IMG/VR virus record: IMGVR_UViG_3300021962_000673 | Span: 1 to 23,449 of that record | Source of the DNA: a virus | DNA: 23,449 nt | Strand: one strand, 5' to 3' | Shown: positions 21,390 to 23,449 of the stretch, in pieces | How the letters are laid out: each line of letters begins with the position of its first letter | How positions within the stretch are numbered: the stretch's first letter is position 1 | Notes under the pieces: model-generated | What the model was told of the DNA's origin: nothing | Database searches by the model: none | Seen by the model: only the letters and a program-made list of their open reading frames with translations | Made by a program: the position numbers and the translations under genes

Positions 21390-21405
21390 TATCTTTGTTA
21401 TATAG
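21390..21405 (+). promoter_or_regulatory. TATCTTTG -7 box fused to TTTGTTATATAG motif
   Basis: TATCTTTG (21390-21397) is a perfect Bacteroidota -7 box and overlaps the 12-mer TTTGTTATATAG (21394-21405). TTTG at 21362-21365 could be the upstream box but is 24 nt away. The ATG is only 2 nt after the 12-mer, so the message would be almost leaderless. Confidence 0.5.
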
Positions 21406-21407
21406 AC

Positions 21408-21797
21408 ATGAAAAGAGTTTTATTAATGTCTATAACCAATAAGGATGAGTGGTTATCGAAGTTACAAGATTTGAGAGAGATATACAGACCAATTGGTAAG
21501 ATTTTTGTATTTCGTAACCGTATGGATGATGAGGATGATAGGATTTGGATTACATTCAATACTGATTCAGAATACAGATTCATAACAAATGGTGTATTAA
21601 GAGTAAACCGAAATAAAGATACATCCACTCTTTTTACAATAGATGCAGTAAATGCTCTATCAATAAGAGAAAAGGGTGTAATAGATAAAGGATTCGTTCC
21701 AAATTGGAGAGAATACGAAAATTGTTTGATAATAAATAATAGAGAGGGGTTTAATGTAATACCATTGGTGATACATCAAACTTATGAATTAAGATAA
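21408..21797 (+). CDS. Conserved-type phage protein of unknown function
   Basis: The 129-residue product has alternating strands and helices. It opens KRVLLMSITNKDEWLSKLQD, then KIFVFRNRMDDEDDRIWITF, RFITNGVLRVNRNKDTSTLF and a final EYENCLIINNREGFNVIPLV. The order of a short helix, strand pair with an acidic turn, and C-terminal alpha/beta suggests a small single-domain alpha/beta protein. I have the impression of similar proteins in other phages without a known role. It has its own promoter-like sequence and is followed by a strong terminator at 21864. Confidence 0.7.
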   Translation: MKRVLLMSITNKDEWLSKLQDLREIYRPIGKIFVFRNRMDDEDDRIWITFNTDSEYRFITNGVLRVNRNKDTSTLFTIDAVNALSIREKGVIDKGFVPNWREYENCLIINNREGFNVIPLVIHQTYELR

Positions 21798-21863
21798 TGT
21801 TCCTGCTAACGTTTTATTCTTTTTAAAGTTGCCATTTTGATTCTAGTAAACAATGCAGGAGCT
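21798..21863 (+). other. 3' region with long-range stem before terminator
   Basis: TCCTGC (21801-21806) pairs with GCAGGA (21855-21860) around a ~48-nt loop. The loop contains TTTAAAGTTGCC (21822-21833), the exact complement of GGCAACTTTAAA (20885-20896) at the start of the candidate RNA. No open frame lies here. Confidence 0.4.
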
Positions 21864-21888
21864 AGGGGGTTTTATACCCCCTTTTTTT
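21864..21888 (+). terminator. Intrinsic terminator
   Basis: GGGGG (21865-21869) pairs with CCCCC (21877-21881) around TTTTATA and is followed by seven T residues. It is a clear rho-independent terminator. Confidence 0.85.
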
Positions 21889-21919
21889 ATGTCAAAAAAA
21901 AAGTTTAGAAATATACCTA

Positions 21920-21962
21920 TTTTTTTAGTGTTTTCTCAAACTAACAGATATATATTAGTATA
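21920..21962 (+). promoter_or_regulatory. 43-nt promoter-like repeat, copy B
   Basis: It is 39/43 identical to copy A and lies 31 nt after the terminator at 21864-21888 and 23 nt before the ATG at 21986. The distance and order (terminator, element, gene) support a promoter. Confidence 0.5.
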
Positions 21963-21985
21963 GAAACAATTAAAACAACAAAACA

Positions 21986-22216
21986 ATGGCAACAAAAAAT
22001 CAAACAAATTATTGGACAGAAAGATTTGAGAACCTACCTAACTATATCGTAGTTGGAAGAGATATGGATGGTATTACCGGATGGACTGTTATACACAAAA
22101 AAGATGAAAAAGAGTGGAATAGCAGCTGTTATCGTATGAGTATAATGAATGGATTGAGTATGAAAAGATGGGAAATGCAAGAGTTAGCCGATAAAATGAA
22201 TAAAGAAAGCAACTAA
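21986..22216 (+). CDS. Small unknown protein
   Basis: The 76-residue product begins MATKNQTNYWTERFENLPNY and continues VVGRDMDGITGWTVIHKKDE and a C-terminal helix with RWEMQELADKMNKESN. One strand-rich core with a helix on each side is likely. Tryptophans are frequent for its size. It is preceded by copy B of the repeat and an A-rich leader with AAAACAACAAAACA, and followed by a GC-rich hairpin. No function is recognised; it may be an early protein. Confidence 0.68.
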   Translation: MATKNQTNYWTERFENLPNYIVVGRDMDGITGWTVIHKKDEKEWNSSCYRMSIMNGLSMKRWEMQELADKMNKESN

Positions 22217-22223
22217 ATCAAAA

Positions 22224-22241
22224 GGGGAGGGAAACCTCCCC
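22224..22241 (+). terminator. Perfect 7-bp hairpin with GAAA loop
   Basis: GGGGAGG (22224-22230) pairs with CCTCCCC (22235-22241) around GAAA, a stable GNRA loop. AATCTT follows instead of a T run, so full termination is uncertain; message protection is possible. Confidence 0.55.
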
Positions 22242-22266
22242 AATCTTAAATAAATCAAATATATTT

Positions 22267-22641
22267 ATGGAAAATTGTAAAGCAATCAGAGGATTTGATG
22301 GTTATTATATAACTAATGATGGTAGGGTATTTACCGATAAAAAATCATATCGGTTAAAAACGAAAGAAGGTGAATGGAGAGAAGTTAAATTAGCAAAGCA
22401 TGTAAGTGGTTATAGATATGCTAACATTTATTCAGGTAGTGGTAAAGAGAATCGCCATTCAATAAGAGTTCATCGATTAGTATGGCAGGAATGGGTTGAT
22501 TTAATACCTGAAGGTTATTTTATAGATCACAAAAATACTGATAAAGCGGATAACCGATTAAGTAATTTACAATTATTAACACCATCACAGAACTCACTCA
22601 AATACCATAGGGTAGATAAATTTAAAAAGGTAAAAAAATGA
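22267..22641 (+). CDS. HNH homing-type endonuclease with NUMOD4-like start
   Basis: The 124-residue protein begins with a NUMOD4-like segment, IRGFDGYYITNDGRVF, common at the start of phage HNH homing endonucleases. A GYRYANIY segment follows. The HNH core runs from VHRLVWQEWV through EGYFIDHKNTDKADNRLSNLQLLT, with H (VHRL), DH (IDHK) and N (DNRLSN) as likely catalytic and metal-binding residues. It is free-standing, not in an intron visible here. It probably cuts DNA to spread itself between phages. It starts 25 nt after the hairpin and overlaps the next gene by 4 nt (ATGA). Confidence 0.85.
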   Translation: MENCKAIRGFDGYYITNDGRVFTDKKSYRLKTKEGEWREVKLAKHVSGYRYANIYSGSGKENRHSIRVHRLVWQEWVDLIPEGYFIDHKNTDKADNRLSNLQLLTPSQNSLKYHRVDKFKKVKK

Positions 22642-22823
22642 TTTGTATAATTAAAGTTGGAAACTTAGTAGAAGGTCTGATCAATGTGTTGACATTGGGT
22701 TGGGGAAAAGATTTAGCGAGTTGGGTAGCATGGAATATATACCGACAAACTGATTGCGGATGTGAAAGAAGACGCGTTTATCTTAATGAATTATTTGGTT
22801 GTAAAGAAGGAATACGATTATAG
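22638..22823 (+). CDS. Small conserved phage protein with CGC-x-x-R motif
   Basis: The 61-residue product starts with an amphipathic helix (VGNLVEGLINVLTLGWGKDL, like 'IG..IE..IN..T.G.GK'). It contains DCGCERRRVYLNELFGC. The CGC..R...LN..FGC pattern is one I have seen in small Bacteroidota phage proteins. Three cysteines could bind a metal or form a disulfide. It overlaps the HNH gene's stop by 4 nt and is followed one base after its TAG by the next gene, so expression is coupled. The helix may attach to the membrane. Function unknown. Confidence 0.68.
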   Translation: MICIIKVGNLVEGLINVLTLGWGKDLASWVAWNIYRQTDCGCERRRVYLNELFGCKEGIRL

Positions 22824-22824
22824 T

Positions 22825-23262
22825 ATGGGAGCTCACAAAAAATATACACCAGAAGAAAAAGAAAAAAAGAAAAAAGAGTATTGGGCATTGTATCAAAGAC
22901 CACGCACCAAAGCAGATGAAGAAAGAATTAAGGGCTTTCAATTACCAAATAGTACTAGTAAAGTAAAGAAAAAGGAAAAAGAGTCGTTTATGAATGAGGT
23001 AAGAGAGCATAACCAAAAGAGGTTTGAAGAGGTATTCAACGATGCGGAAAGATGGAAAATAATAAATACCTCATCTGAAAAATGGGTTCAAAAAAAAGAT
23101 AGACAGGAAAGAAAGAAGAAATCAGGTCCTGGTGAATGGTTGAAACAAAAGGAAGTAGAGAGGATAGAGAAAACAATTTGGGAAGGTGGAGAAGTAATTT
23201 ATGAAGATGATGAACCCAAAGAATATGTAAACCCCTATAAACAAAACTCAAATAATGAATAA
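22825..23262 (+). CDS. Lysine/glutamate-rich protein of unknown function
   Basis: A longer frame opens at 22762 inside the preceding gene. The ATG at 22825 is preferred because it lies one base after the previous stop (TAG-t-ATG) and gives a sensible start, MGAHKKYTPEEKEKKKKEYW. The 145 residues are strongly charged with long K/E helices (KKKEKESFMNEVREHNQKRF) and end DDEPKEYVNPYKQNSNNE. It could be nucleic-acid binding, a small terminase-related or a coiled-coil protein; no motif decides. The next gene starts 7 nt before its stop. Confidence 0.62.
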   Translation: MGAHKKYTPEEKEKKKKEYWALYQRPRTKADEERIKGFQLPNSTSKVKKKEKESFMNEVREHNQKRFEEVFNDAERWKIINTSSEKWVQKKDRQERKKKSGPGEWLKQKEVERIEKTIWEGGEVIYEDDEPKEYVNPYKQNSNNE

Positions 23263-23449
23263 CGAAAGCCGAATAGGAAATTTTAGTATCGGAGAAGTTT
23301 TAGAATTAGAGGAGAAGATGAAAGATATAACTACATTTATACCCGATAACCAAATGGGGTATGTATGGAGTGCGTATCAAAGAATCCTCAACACAACTGA
23401 ACCCCAACCCTGCGGATGCCGAAGTGCAAGTGGATTGTGGATAAAAGCA
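23255..23449 (+). CDS. CGC-motif protein, 3' partial
   Basis: The frame starts at ATG 23255, overlapping the previous gene by 8 nt, and runs to the window edge (65 residues visible). It includes NMG/QMGYVWSAYQRILNTTEP and ends PQPCGCRSASGLWIKA. The C-x-C near a tryptophan recalls small cysteine-bearing proteins of Bacteroidota phages and echoes the CGC in the gene at 22638. The full length and role cannot be seen here. Confidence 0.6.
   Translation, partial: MNNESRIGNFSIGEVLELEEKMKDITTFIPDNQMGYVWSAYQRILNTTEPQPCGCRSASGLWIKA

Noticed and set aside
22762-22824. Upstream ATG for the charged protein at 22825
   Set aside because: It lies inside the preceding gene; the ATG at 22825 fits the one-base gap pattern.

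Overview
The window looks like part of a tailed, dsDNA bacteriophage genome infecting a member of the Bacteroidota. Every supported gene lies on the + strand. Genes are tightly packed: stop/start junctions of the form TAA-t-ATG or ATGA overlaps are common. They code for virion proteins of a siphovirus type: scaffold, major capsid protein, tail tube, portal, head-tail connectors, tail-tip proteins, adhesins and tape measure. The host assignment rests on three things: A-rich leaders with almost no Shine-Dalgarno sequences, two TTG/TTTG-N20-TAnnTTT(G/A) promoter-like sites, and tail and connector proteins of a style I associate with Bacteroidota phages. No integrase, repressor, terminase, polymerase or endolysin is visible, so lifestyle and DNA replication cannot be judged. 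The first and last genes run off the window.

Layout. (1) 1-5.6 kb is the head and neck module: 5'-truncated scaffold-like gene, major capsid protein, probable tail tube protein, a small unknown protein, portal, and three connector/tail-completion type proteins. The capsid and tube genes are each followed by a hairpin, which suggests separate control of the two most abundant virion proteins. (2) 5.6-12.4 kb is the tail tip and adhesin module: two large tail proteins, then an adhesin with a ~120-residue threonine-rich linker and a glycine-rich tip, a small conserved virion-associated-type protein, and a five-domain adhesin whose domains are strung on four more threonine-rich linkers. (3) 12.4-15.3 kb is an overlapping cassette of four modifying enzymes: a DxD glycosyltransferase-like protein, a StrG-type 2-oxoglutarate/Fe(II) oxygenase-like protein, an FkbM-like methyltransferase and a second glycosyltransferase-like protein carrying an extra N-terminal domain. 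(4) 15.3-19.7 kb holds a 49-codon gene overlapping the tape measure gene, the tape measure, an XkdF-like prohead protease displaced far from the capsid gene, three small proteins and a membrane-anchored coiled-coil protein of holin/spanin type. A strong terminator at 19790-19816 ends this unit.

(5) 19.8-23.4 kb is a different kind of region: several short transcription units of small unknown genes, each with its own leader and terminator. It contains an operator-like palindrome pair and promoter, a 29-nt perfect direct repeat covering two start codons, a probable small RNA between a promoter and a terminator, a 43-nt promoter-like repeat present twice, and a ~330-nt gene-free stretch with strong base-pairing potential that I propose is an undescribed structured RNA. 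An HNH endonuclease and small CGC-motif proteins follow.

The two most promising systems are the adhesin-plus-modification cassette, possibly a phage-encoded pathway that decorates its own threonine-rich tail fibres, and the structured RNA at about 20882-21210 driven by the repeated promoter-like element.
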